Part shown: in pieces, positions 1 to 5,691 of the stretch | How positions within the stretch are numbered: position 1 is the stretch's first letter | How the letters are laid out: each line of letters starts with the position of its first letter | Assembly: GCA_949127705.1 (NCBI GenBank) | Contig: CASBQJ010000346.1 | Location: forward strand, 1-10,646 | DNA: 10,646 nt | Reading direction: 5' to 3' | Source: Synechococcales cyanobacterium PMM_0085 | Lineage (GTDB): Bacteria; Cyanobacteriota; Cyanobacteriia; Elainellales; Elainellaceae | Translations under genes and position numbers: made by a program | Notes under the pieces: model-generated | What the model was told of the DNA's origin: nothing | The model's input: only the letters and a program-made list of their open reading frames with translations | Database searches by the model: none

Positions 1-282
1 CACAAATACATAAACCCCGTACCAGAGCAGGTTTAAGGAGAAAAACCACATCGCCGCAAAATGCCATTTCCGCCCGCCCGCCAGCCACCCACCCAGTAAG
101 AACAGATCAGGAAAATGCCACCCGGCACGTCCGCCAAAGACAGGATTGGCATTATAGATTTGCAGTCCGCTGGTAATCATGATGATCAAACTGAGCAGGT
201 TGATCCAGTGGAATAGCTTTGCCAGAATTGCCTGGGTGGGCACAAGTCGAGCCTTCTTTTTAGCCGATACTAGTGACGTCAT
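1..282 (-). CDS. Cytochrome b561-type membrane protein, N-terminal part
   Basis: The reading frame begins at an ATG (282-280) and stays open for 94 codons to the left edge, so only the N-terminus is present. The protein opens with a basic stretch (KKKAR, residues 8-12), then LFHWINLL around residue 25 leading into a first membrane helix (about 27-41). A loop rich in G, W and H follows, and a second helix starts at KWHFAAMWFF (about 72-93). Histidines 25, 56 and 74 at helix borders are candidate haem ligands. This pattern fits the cytochrome b561 / hydrogenase cytochrome b family (PF01292), membrane diheme proteins that pass electrons between quinols and an extracytoplasmic enzyme. In cyanobacteria such proteins often sit beside a sulfite-oxidase-like molybdopterin enzyme; that gene, if present, lies outside the window. 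The start is 34 bases after the msrA stop, so co-transcription is likely. No clear Shine-Dalgarno is visible. Confidence 0.75.
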   Translation of the reverse strand, partial: MTSLVSAKKKARLVPTQAILAKLFHWINLLSLIIMITSGLQIYNANPVFGGRAGWHFPDLFLLGGWLAGGRKWHFAAMWFFSLNLLWYGVYVFV

Positions 283-316
283 AGGGGGCTGCCGGGTAGG
301 AGGAGGAAGTGGCTAA

Positions 317-1045
317 TTAGTTGCGATAGAGGTCAGGCCACTGGGCTTGCAGCTGGGCAATTTTGGGCAAGTCGTGGACGATGACATAGGGATAGCTGGG
401 ATTCTGGGCAATAAAGTCTTGGTGATAGCCTTCTGCTGCATAGAACTCAGTCAATGGTTCGATTTGAGTGGCGATCGCCTGATCAAACACCTTGGCCGCA
501 TTGATCTGGTCGATGTATGCCTGTGCCACCTGTCGCTGCTGCTCCGTTTCGACAAAGATAGCAGAGCGATATTGAGTTCCCGTATCTGGGCCTTGGCGAT
601 TTAGCTCGGTGGGGTTGTGAGCGACTGAAAAATAAACCTTTAGCAGTTGCCCGTAGGACACTTGCGCGGGGTCGTAGGTAATCTGTACACCTTCGGCATG
701 GCCTGTAGTGCCCGACGAAACCTGCTCATAGTGAGCCGTTGCAGCGGTGCCGCCAGCATAGCCAGAGACCACACCCGTCACGCCTTTAACATGTTCAAAC
801 ACGGCTTCCATGCCCCAAAAACAGCCCCCTGCAAATACAGCAGTCTGCGAGCCCGCTGCCGCAGAGGCGGTGAGGTCGGCGGCAGGATCTGGAAATGACC
901 GCGTCGGTGTAGCCGTCACCACATCAGTTGCAACACTTGGAAGCGTCATCTGAGAAGCGCCGTAGACTAGCACTCCACCGGTGAGGGCAACAATAGACAA
1001 ACCGAACACAAACCGACGAGAAAGCGAAAGACGTTGATTCTGCAT
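317..1045 (-). CDS. msrA: Exported peptide-methionine (S)-S-oxide reductase MsrA
   Basis: MsrA reduces the S epimer of methionine sulfoxide in proteins. The catalytic motif GGCFWGME is at residues 73-80 (Cys75, Glu80), and HAEGVQITYDP (116-126) and AAEGYHQDF (203-211) are also typical. Before the domain lies a 65-residue leader: two arginines (10-11), a hydrophobic helix (about 12-30) and a Ser/Ala/Thr-rich linker. The enzyme is therefore probably exported or membrane-anchored facing the periplasm or thylakoid lumen. SRRF is only a loose twin-arginine motif. I chose the ATG at 1045 because the frame upstream of it reads through intergenic DNA and into ccdA and resembles no protein. The 242-residue product has exactly one cysteine; the C-terminal resolving cysteines of the E. 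coli enzyme are absent, and NPSYPYVIVHDLPK takes their place. Reduction must then come from a partner, plausibly the thioredoxin-like protein and CcdA encoded upstream. Confidence 0.93.
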   Translation of the reverse strand: MQNQRLSLSRRFVFGLSIVALTGGVLVYGASQMTLPSVATDVVTATPTRSFPDPAADLTASAAAGSQTAVFAGGCFWGMEAVFEHVKGVTGVVSGYAGGTAATAHYEQVSSGTTGHAEGVQITYDPAQVSYGQLLKVYFSVAHNPTELNRQGPDTGTQYRSAIFVETEQQRQVAQAYIDQINAAKVFDQAIATQIEPLTEFYAAEGYHQDFIAQNPSYPYVIVHDLPKIAQLQAQWPDLYRN

Positions 1046-1078
1046 AGTTAAAGTGGAGGGCGATAGAGGTTGACTGTG

Positions 1079-1094
1079 TAACAATTCTTTGTTA
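1079..1094. promoter_or_regulatory. Inverted repeat upstream of msrA
   Basis: TAACAA and TTGTTA form a perfect 6-base inverted repeat around a 4-base centre. It lies 34-49 bases before the msrA ATG, in the 128-base gap after ccdA. Its position suits an operator or part of a local promoter, so msrA may have its own promoter besides read-through from ccdA. It is AT-rich and short enough to arise by chance. Confidence 0.2.
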
Positions 1095-1173
1095 ACTATT
1101 CTTAGCTTGAACCCTAATGCTGAAAATCTGCTGAATCTTACCTGAGAGTTATCGTCCGGTATGCGCGAACGCT

Positions 1174-1869
1174 TTAAAGCGGCAGGCGAGGAAAAAACGG
1201 CGCAAGCCAGAGCTGCACCTGCACATCCCATCCCAGCAGGATCGCGATCGCCGTGCCTGCCACCATGATCCCACCGATCCGCTGCAACGTACCGCTATGA
1301 GCCCGCAACCTCAGCAATCTGCTGCTAAACCGACGGCTGCTATAGGCGATCGCCAACAGCGGTAGCGCCGCTCCAATTCCATAGGCCAATAATAAACTAA
1401 AGGAGCTGACGACCTGATGGTGAACCGCAGCCAGCACCAAAATACTGCCCAAAACAGGCCCAGCACAAGGCGTCCACAGCAGACCCAACTGCGTCCCTAA
1501 CCAAAATTCTCCAGCCAATCCAATCCGGGGCGTTTCCTTGATCCAGCGGTGAAGGGGTAAATACTGAAATAATCGGTAGCTCCAGGTTGGGAAAATGGCC
1601 AACAGACCTAATACGAGTAACAGGGCGATCGCCGCTGTGCGCAGCCCAGTAACCAGCCCACCCAGCCAACTCACCGAAATCCCCAATAGGCTACCCGCCA
1701 CTGCAAACCCAGCCACCAACCCCGTCACCAACACGACAGGACCCCATGCACTAGACTGCAGCGATCGCCCCACCAAAATCGGCAGAATCGGCAGCACACA
1801 GGGCGACAGCACCGTCAAAATCCCCCCGGCGATCGCCAACCAAATCGACAGATCAGCCCCCATATTCAC
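1174..1869 (-). CDS. ccdA: CcdA/DsbD-type transmembrane thiol electron carrier
   Basis: CcdA moves reducing equivalents from cytoplasmic thioredoxin across the membrane to extracytoplasmic thioredoxin-like proteins. The 231-residue product is almost entirely hydrophobic, with about six membrane helices. Its two signature cysteine motifs are SPCVLPILP (Cys24) in the first helix and TPCAGPVLGSIL (Cys135) in the middle helix; these two cysteines form the redox pair in the family. Length and layout match short CcdA proteins. Start: the frame opens with GTG at 1869, overlapping the TGA of the thioredoxin gene as GTGA, which suggests translational coupling; an ATG two codons on (1863) is the alternative. 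In cyanobacteria the usual CcdA task is cytochrome c maturation with CcsX/ResA. Here the neighbours point instead, or in addition, to feeding the CINC thioredoxin and exported MsrA. That assignment is inferred from gene order. Confidence 0.9.
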   Translation of the reverse strand: MNMGADLSIWLAIAGGILTVLSPCVLPILPILVGRSLQSSAWGPVVLVTGLVAGFAVAGSLLGISVSWLGGLVTGLRTAAIALLLVLGLLAIFPTWSYRLFQYLPLHRWIKETPRIGLAGEFWLGTQLGLLWTPCAGPVLGSILVLAAVHHQVVSSFSLLLAYGIGAALPLLAIAYSSRRFSSRLLRLRAHSGTLQRIGGIMVAGTAIAILLGWDVQVQLWLAPFFPRLPL

Positions 1870-2456
1870 CCCGCCAACAGTTGCTCAATCATCGCCTCCG
1901 TTTCCTCATACGCCCCTTCCCCAATGTGGTCATAGCGCATCACCCCTTGGCGATCGGCTAGGAACAAATGCGGCCAGTAGCCGTTCTCGTAGGCATTCCA
2001 AGTTTTGAAGTCATTATCGATGGGGACTGGATAGGTAATTTGGTGCTGTCGCAAGGCATCTTCAACATTGGCGCGATCGCGCTCGAAGGCAAACTCTGGT
2101 GTGTGTACGCCAATTACCTTTAGTCCTTGTGCCGCATACTGCCCGTGCCATTGGGTAATGTGAGGCAACGTGCGCTGGCAGTTAATGCAAGAAAATGTCC
2201 AAAATTGGATCAAGATCACATTGCCTTTGAGTTCAGCAATCGTGAGGGGGTTGGAATTAAGCCATTCACGGATGCCCTGGAACTCAGGCAGCAGTTTGCC
2301 AGCCGCTGCTGATTTTGCGCTAGGGGGTGTTGCAGTTGCCAGTAACGGAGCCGGAGATTTTTTCAGCGTAGGAATGGCGATCGCAGCGGTAGCGGCTCCA
2401 ACTGCACCCAAGCCCAAATAAAACAGTAGCCGCCGTCGCCGCAGAGGGTTGTCCAT
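1866..2456 (-). CDS. Membrane-anchored TlpA/DipZ-type thioredoxin-like protein
   Basis: This is a thioredoxin-fold oxidoreductase of the TlpA/ResA/redoxin group. Residues 1-35 hold an arginine cluster (RRRR, 6-9) and a hydrophobic Ala/Gly-rich helix (10-30), acting as membrane anchor or uncleaved signal. A short Ala/Pro/Ser linker follows, then the domain (about 58-196): ILIQFWTFSCINCQRTLPH holds the active-site pair Cys90-Cys93, GLKVIGVHTPEFAFE (111-125) is the central strand, and WPHLFLADRQG (161-171) has the cis-proline, Pro162. The SCINCQR form resembles the thioredoxin-like domain of mycobacterial DipZ, in which a CcdA-like domain and this domain are fused. Here they are separate, adjacent genes with a 4-base overlap. 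That strongly suggests CcdA is its electron donor, and the downstream exported MsrA a plausible client. The start is ATG 2456; a GTG directly before it (2459) is also possible. Confidence 0.87.
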   Translation of the reverse strand: MDNPLRRRRLLFYLGLGAVGAATAAIAIPTLKKSPAPLLATATPPSAKSAAAGKLLPEFQGIREWLNSNPLTIAELKGNVILIQFWTFSCINCQRTLPHITQWHGQYAAQGLKVIGVHTPEFAFERDRANVEDALRQHQITYPVPIDNDFKTWNAYENGYWPHLFLADRQGVMRYDHIGEGAYEETEAMIEQLLAG

Positions 2457-2507
2457 CACGTTTATCCATCAACCTGTTGTTAGAGAAAGCGGCCAAAATG
2501 ATCCCAA

Positions 2508-2550
2508 AGCTTGATTTTTCATGCATTGTTTTACATGGAAAAATCAAGCT
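2508..2550. repeat. Long AT-rich inverted repeat between two genes
   Basis: AGCTTGATTTTTC (2508-2520) and GAAAAATCAAGCT (2538-2550) are perfect 13-base inverted arms around a 17-base centre. ATG/CAT at 2521-2523 and 2534-2536 can extend the stem past a one-base bulge. It lies just after the lipoprotein stop and about 50 bases before the thioredoxin-like start, on the shared minus-strand transcript. It could be an attenuating or RNA-stabilising hairpin, or a pair of operator half-sites. It lacks the GC-rich stem and T-run of an intrinsic terminator. Confidence 0.6.
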
Positions 2551-2562
2551 GCGAAACAAATC

Positions 2563-2772
2563 CTAGGGAGCTGTCGGACTAGGAGATGCCATCGCATCGC
2601 CTGCTGGGCTCTTCATGGCATCAGGACTCTTCATCGCATCGGGGCTGCCCATCGCATCACCAGCCGGACTTTTCATCGCATCAGGAGCAGCGGTCTCAGG
2701 CGGTTTTCCACAAGCGGCCAAGGTCGCCGTCAAACTTACCGCTGTAATTAAAGCAAGAGCCTTCCAGTTCAT
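2563..2772 (-). CDS. Small lipoprotein with DAMxSP repeats
   Basis: A 69-residue lipoprotein precursor. Residues 1-20 form a short basic/hydrophobic signal peptide ending in the lipobox LAAC, so Cys21 is the predicted lipidated first residue of a mature chain of only 49 residues. After KPPETAAP come five copies of DAM[K/G/A]SP (residues 31-36, 39-44, 45-50, 51-56, 59-64), two of them followed by AG, and a Ser/Pro-rich tail. The mature part has no other cysteine and looks disordered. Its repeats contain five regularly placed methionines. It vaguely recalls short secreted Met/Lys/Asp repeat proteins, but I do not assign a family or function. It lies upstream of the thioredoxin, CcdA and MsrA genes on the same strand, 106 bases from the next ATG. 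The signal peptide and lipobox make it a real gene rather than a chance frame. No strong Shine-Dalgarno is seen before ATG 2772. Confidence 0.8.
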   Translation of the reverse strand: MNWKALALITAVSLTATLAACGKPPETAAPDAMKSPAGDAMGSPDAMKSPDAMKSPAGDAMASPSPTAP

Positions 2773-2949
2773 AATTTCTTTGCCTGTTTTGAAGAGTTGG
2801 ATAGTTAATAACTCTGCCTCTAAGCGAGGTCAAGACAGTGTTCTGACTGTCCCTGCTATCCTAAGCGGCTACCTCAGGTTTTCTCTGAGAATTACCTAAG
2901 AATTTCTGCATGATTGACTGAGAAGAGTCAGTTAATTAGTTGATAATTT
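2773..2949. other. Intergenic region with three short hairpins
   Basis: This 177-base gap separates the AI-2E-type gene from the lipoprotein, both on the minus strand. It holds short inverted repeats: GACAGT/ACTGTC (2834-2839/2846-2851), CTCAG/CTGAG (about 2873-2889) and TGACT/AGTCA (about 2913-2929). The last lies just after the AI-2E stop and could be a weak terminator, though it has only a 5-base stem. The promoter of the lipoprotein-thioredoxin-ccdA cluster should lie here; I cannot place its boxes securely. Confidence 0.4.
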
Positions 2950-4065
2950 TTAAGGTAAATTGACTGGAGTTTCAGCCGGATCAGAATGACTCGGTTCGAT
3001 GGGGAGTTCTAATTGCAGCTCGGGAGGAACCTGATAAGACTCAGGACTTTGCCATTGATCCAAGACATCTTTAATCAATACTTCGCGCAGCAAAATACGG
3101 ACAATAATCAGCAGCGGAATGGCTAAAAATAATCCCAAAAAGCCAAAAAATGATGCGAAGGTAAACTGTGCTAGCAGCGTAATAGCAGGCAGTAGCGACA
3201 CCTGTTGCCCCATCACAATTGGCACTAGCAAAAACTGTTCCAGCTGTTGAATCAGAATGTAGGCAATCAGCACGCCGAGAGCTTTTAAAGGAGAGTCGAG
3301 TAAGGCGATCGCCCCCGGTGCAATCGTACTTAAAACTGGGCCTAGATTAGGAATCGCCTCCAGCAGTCCGGCAAGCAGCGCATTCGCCAGCACCAGTTTC
3401 ACGCCTAAAATGGCCAGCACAATGCCGCTAATGGTGCCAATGACCACCATGTTAAACAGGGTGCCAATAATCCAGCCCACCAAATCTGCTTCACAATAGG
3501 TCAGAATTTCATGCCCCCGCCGCCGATAAAATGACGGGAATAGGCGAATTAAACCCTGGCGATAGGGTTGAGGATTGATCACCATCATGATCGTGAGCAT
3601 GAAGACGAATAACATGCTAACCGAGATGTTGAAGAAACCAGAAAATGCTTTGAAGAAATTGTTGGCTAGTCCAGTCGCCAACGGCTGGAATTGATTCAGT
3701 AATTCGGGTACATTTGGCAGCGCTTGAGCGGTTCCCCCCGGAATTAATCGAATTAATCGATCTAACTCAGTGCGCAATTGCTCTAACCCTTGGGGGACTA
3801 GCTCAGATAACAATTGCAGCTGATCGGTAAAGGGTGGCACAATTAGCGCCACAAATAAAATCATGATGCCAAGCACGATGGCGATCGACAGAAAGCTGGC
3901 CAAGCCGCGCTTCAATCCTGCCCGTTCTAGCCGTCGCACCAGACGGTTCAAAGCAGTAGCAAAGACCACCGCGACAAACATCAGCAGAATCAGCTGGCGG
4001 ATTTCCCAAAGAATGTAAAGAGAGATTAATAGGGCAAACAACCCTAGCCATTGTCCGAGTTTCAT
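2950..4065 (-). CDS. AI-2E family (PerM/UPF0118) membrane protein
   Basis: A polytopic inner-membrane protein of the AI-2E transporter family (PF01594). Members include TqsA, linked to autoinducer-2 export, and sodium/proton antiporters, but most are uncharacterised and cyanobacteria carry several. The 371 residues show the family layout: three N-terminal helices (about 5-20, 25-42, 56-78), a long hydrophilic segment (79-145), a helix at about 148-164, then a cluster of C-terminal helices from 196 to 330. Two conserved motifs are clear: EAIPNLGPVLSTIAPG (236-251) and QQLEQFLLVPIVMG (273-286). The Pro/Glu-rich tail (339-371) is cytoplasmic and probably disordered. The ATG at 4065 has a good ribosome site, AGGA, about 7 bases upstream. 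Transport substrate cannot be inferred from sequence, and AI-2 should not be assumed. The gene is divergent from the FGE-like gene, with 99 bases between the starts. Confidence 0.9.
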   Translation of the reverse strand: MKLGQWLGLFALLISLYILWEIRQLILLMFVAVVFATALNRLVRRLERAGLKRGLASFLSIAIVLGIMILFVALIVPPFTDQLQLLSELVPQGLEQLRTELDRLIRLIPGGTAQALPNVPELLNQFQPLATGLANNFFKAFSGFFNISVSMLFVFMLTIMMVINPQPYRQGLIRLFPSFYRRRGHEILTYCEADLVGWIIGTLFNMVVIGTISGIVLAILGVKLVLANALLAGLLEAIPNLGPVLSTIAPGAIALLDSPLKALGVLIAYILIQQLEQFLLVPIVMGQQVSLLPAITLLAQFTFASFFGFLGLFLAIPLLIIVRILLREVLIKDVLDQWQSPESYQVPPELQLELPIEPSHSDPAETPVNLP

Positions 4066-4164
4066 GCGCTTCCTGGAGGCAAACAGCCGTCATGTTGGGC
4101 TGGTTTGAATACCAACGCCAGCTTATGATTTTGGTGAGTACAGCCATCTTAAACTGTCGTCACT

Positions 4165-5070
4165 ATGTCAGAGATTACTACGCCTGTGCCGTCTATGGTG
4201 AAATTTGAGGTGGTGACGGTTGATTCGCAGGGGCAAGAGTGCGATCGCCATACCCAAACGGCTAAAGTTCTGCGAGAACCGCTGGCAGACGCTGGTTGGT
4301 TGGAGCTAGTGGAGATCCCCGGTGGCACCTTTACGATGGGAGCGCCCAAAACCGAGGCAGGGTGCGCCTTATCCCAAATGCCGCTCCATCAAGTTTCTGT
4401 GTTGCCGCTGTGGATGGGGCAATATCCCGTCACCCAGGCGCAGTGGCAAGTGGTGGCCGCCATGCCTAAGGTGAATCGCGGGCTGCGCCCCGAACCCGCT
4501 AATTTCAAGGTGGCCGATCGCCCCGTGGAGCAGGTGCCCTGGACTGCCGCCGTGGAATTTTGCGATCGCCTCTCGCTCTATACGGGGCGCACCTACCGGT
4601 TGCCCAGCGAGGCAGAGTGGGAATATGCCTGTCGGGCAGGCACCACGACCCCATTTAATTGTGGCGAAACGATTACGACTAATTTGGCCAACTATTCTGG
4701 CATTGACTGGGACTATAACGGCAAGCTGGTGAACAAGGGTGCCTATGGCGCGGGACCACAGGGCGACGATCGGCGTGAAACGACACCCGTGGGTTATTTC
4801 CAATCTGCCAATGCGTTTGGCCTCTATGACCTGCATGGTAATGTGCGCGAGTGGTGCCTCGACTCGTGGCACGATAATTATCTCGATGCCCCCACCGATG
4901 GCAGTGCTTGGCTAACCGCAGGCCATCCGACCAAGCGCGTGCTGCGGGGTGGTTCCTGGAATGTGGGTCCCCGCAACTGCCGCTCGGCGTTCCGCTCCCA
5001 GGCAGAAGGCGATCGCGGTCTCTATGACATTGGCTTTCGGGTCGTGTGTACTGGGGACGAGATGGAGTGA
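4165..5070 (+). CDS. SUMF1/FGE-fold protein, probably not a formylglycine-generating enzyme
   Basis: The protein has the formylglycine-generating-enzyme fold (PF03781, also found in EgtB, PvdO and diversity-generating-retroelement targets). After a 45-residue N-terminal extension (FEVVTVDSQGQE, 14-25), the domain runs from about 46 to 296: VEIPGGTFTMGA (49-60), MGQYPVTQAQW (84-94), RLPSEAEWEYACRAGT (145-160), GLYDLHGNVREWC (219-231), VLRGGSWNVGPRNCRSAFR (259-277) and IGFRVV (289-294). In true aerobic FGE two cysteines five residues apart bind copper. Aligned on GGSW, only the second is present (Cys272); the first position is Val267. Formylglycine synthesis on sulfatases is therefore unlikely, and no sulfatase gene is nearby. 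Cyanobacteria have many such single-domain members, often of unknown role. The ATG at 4165 has no clear Shine-Dalgarno; I kept it because the N-terminal region resembles cyanobacterial relatives as I remember them. Confidence 0.88.
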   Translation: MSEITTPVPSMVKFEVVTVDSQGQECDRHTQTAKVLREPLADAGWLELVEIPGGTFTMGAPKTEAGCALSQMPLHQVSVLPLWMGQYPVTQAQWQVVAAMPKVNRGLRPEPANFKVADRPVEQVPWTAAVEFCDRLSLYTGRTYRLPSEAEWEYACRAGTTTPFNCGETITTNLANYSGIDWDYNGKLVNKGAYGAGPQGDDRRETTPVGYFQSANAFGLYDLHGNVREWCLDSWHDNYLDAPTDGSAWLTAGHPTKRVLRGGSWNVGPRNCRSAFRSQAEGDRGLYDIGFRVVCTGDEME

Positions 5071-5089
5071 TGGGCAATGTTTGCTCATC
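5069..5089 (+). terminator. Possible hairpin at the end of the FGE-like gene
   Basis: GATGGGCAA and TTGCTCATC pair at eight of nine positions around a TGT loop, overlapping the TGA stop codon. It may end or protect the transcript, but no T-run follows, so intrinsic termination is uncertain. Confidence 0.3.
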
Positions 5090-5145
5090 TCGAAACGCCA
5101 CGGCCGCTGGAATCCTACAATTTGATCAACCCATCCATTCCGTAG

Positions 5146-5302
5146 GGACATGGCACTGCCATGTCCTATCCGAATCCGCCGATATATGAGGACATGGCAG
5201 TGCCATGTCCTATCCGGGATCCGCCGATATATGAGGACATGGCAGTGCCATGTCCCTACCCGGAATCCGCTACTACCTGGGGGACATGGCAGTGCCATGT
5301 CC
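5146..5302. repeat. Tandem array of four 21-base palindromes
   Basis: Four copies of a 21-base palindrome occur at 5146-5166, 5190-5210, 5235-5255 and 5282-5302. Each has arms GGACATGGCA and TGCCATGTCC around one central base, C in the first copy and G in the other three. Arms are identical in all four. Period is 44, 45 and 47 bases. The linkers are also related: CCGCCGATATATGA ends the first two, TATCC or CTACCC begins each, and CCGGAATCC or CCGGGATCC follows. So a whole unit of about 45 bases was duplicated, with the arms kept perfect while the linkers drifted. Each unit can fold into a strong hairpin on either strand. The array fills most of the 274-base gap between the FGE-like gene and the broken U32 gene. 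It resembles the repeated intergenic palindromes common in cyanobacterial genomes. Its action is unknown. Confidence 0.92.
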
Positions 5303-5344
5303 CTACCCGGATCTGTCGGGTTGACCCTTTGATCAATCGCTACC

Positions 5345-5626
5345 ATGACTTCAAGCCTCGATCCGTCAGCGTCTCTGCCCATCTCTACTCTGCGCCGCCC
5401 TGACCTACTGGCTCCAGCGGGAAATTGGGAGTGCGCCAAAGCGATAGTCGAAAACGGAGCCGATGCAATTTACTTTGGGCTAGAGCGGTTTAACGCCGGG
5501 ATGCGAGCGGACAATTTTACGGAAGCCGATCTGCCGCCGCTGATGGAATTTCTGCATCGGCGAGGCGTCAAAGGCTACTTGAAGCGGTCTAAACGGCTAA
5601 CCCACAAACCGGTACAAACCATCTGA
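5345..5626 (+). pseudogene. Peptidase U32 family gene, 3'-truncated remnant
   Basis: Residues 18-78 are a clear N-terminus of a U32 family protein (PF01136; in E. coli YhbU, RlhA and TrhP, the last two in RNA hydroxylation). RPDLLAPAGNWECAKAIVENGADAIYFG (18-45), FNAGMRADNFTEADLPPLM (49-67) and HRRGVKGY (71-78) are all well preserved. From base 5579 the similarity stops at once: KRSKRLTHKPVQTI follows and then TGA. Full-length cyanobacterial members run to several hundred residues. No continuation is seen in any frame before the ABC gene, so this is a deletion or rearrangement scar rather than a frameshift. The start ATG at 5345 lies 42 bases after the palindrome array. Whether a short product is made is unknown; it would lack the family's catalytic and metal-binding parts. 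An intact paralogue may exist elsewhere in the genome. Confidence 0.75.
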
Positions 5627-5647
5627 AAATCAACCCTCAGAGAATAT

Positions 5648-5677
5648 CCCCCTGGATGCCTGAAGCCTCCGGGGGGG
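5648..5677. terminator. GC-rich hairpin between convergent genes
   Basis: CCCCC (5648-5652) pairs with the G-run at 5671-5677, with GGA/TCC and GC/GC able to pair inside. It lies between the end of the U32 remnant (plus) and the ABC ATPase stop (minus), where a two-way terminator is expected. Neither strand has a good T-run, so termination efficiency is uncertain. Confidence 0.5.
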
Positions 5678-5691
5678 TTCCTATACTGGCG

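Noticed and set aside
1046..1231. A longer MsrA start, adding 62 residues upstream of ATG 1045
   Set aside because: The extra residues cross the intergenic gap and overlap the 3' end of ccdA in another frame. They show no recognisable sequence, while the residues from ATG 1045 form a sensible export leader.
1595..2008. Plus-strand 137-codon open frame over ccdA and the thioredoxin-like gene
   Set aside because: It is antisense to both genes and rich in Thr/Pro/Asn from reading the complement of hydrophobic codons.
4369..4872. Minus-strand 167-codon open frame inside the FGE-like gene
   Set aside because: It is fully antisense to conserved FGE-fold motifs and shows no family features.
5146..5302. 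CRISPR array
   Set aside because: The repeats are short perfect palindromes, the linkers are related to each other rather than unique, and no cas gene is present.
4912..5439. Minus-strand 175-codon open frame across the palindrome array
   Set aside because: It is antisense to the FGE-like gene and the repeats, and reads as repeated TWHCHVL units produced by the palindromes. It resembles no protein.
5579..5691. Group II intron or intein interrupting the U32 gene
   Set aside because: There is no intron 5' consensus at the break, no intein splice residues, and no downstream U32 exon before the ABC gene, only about 110 bases away.
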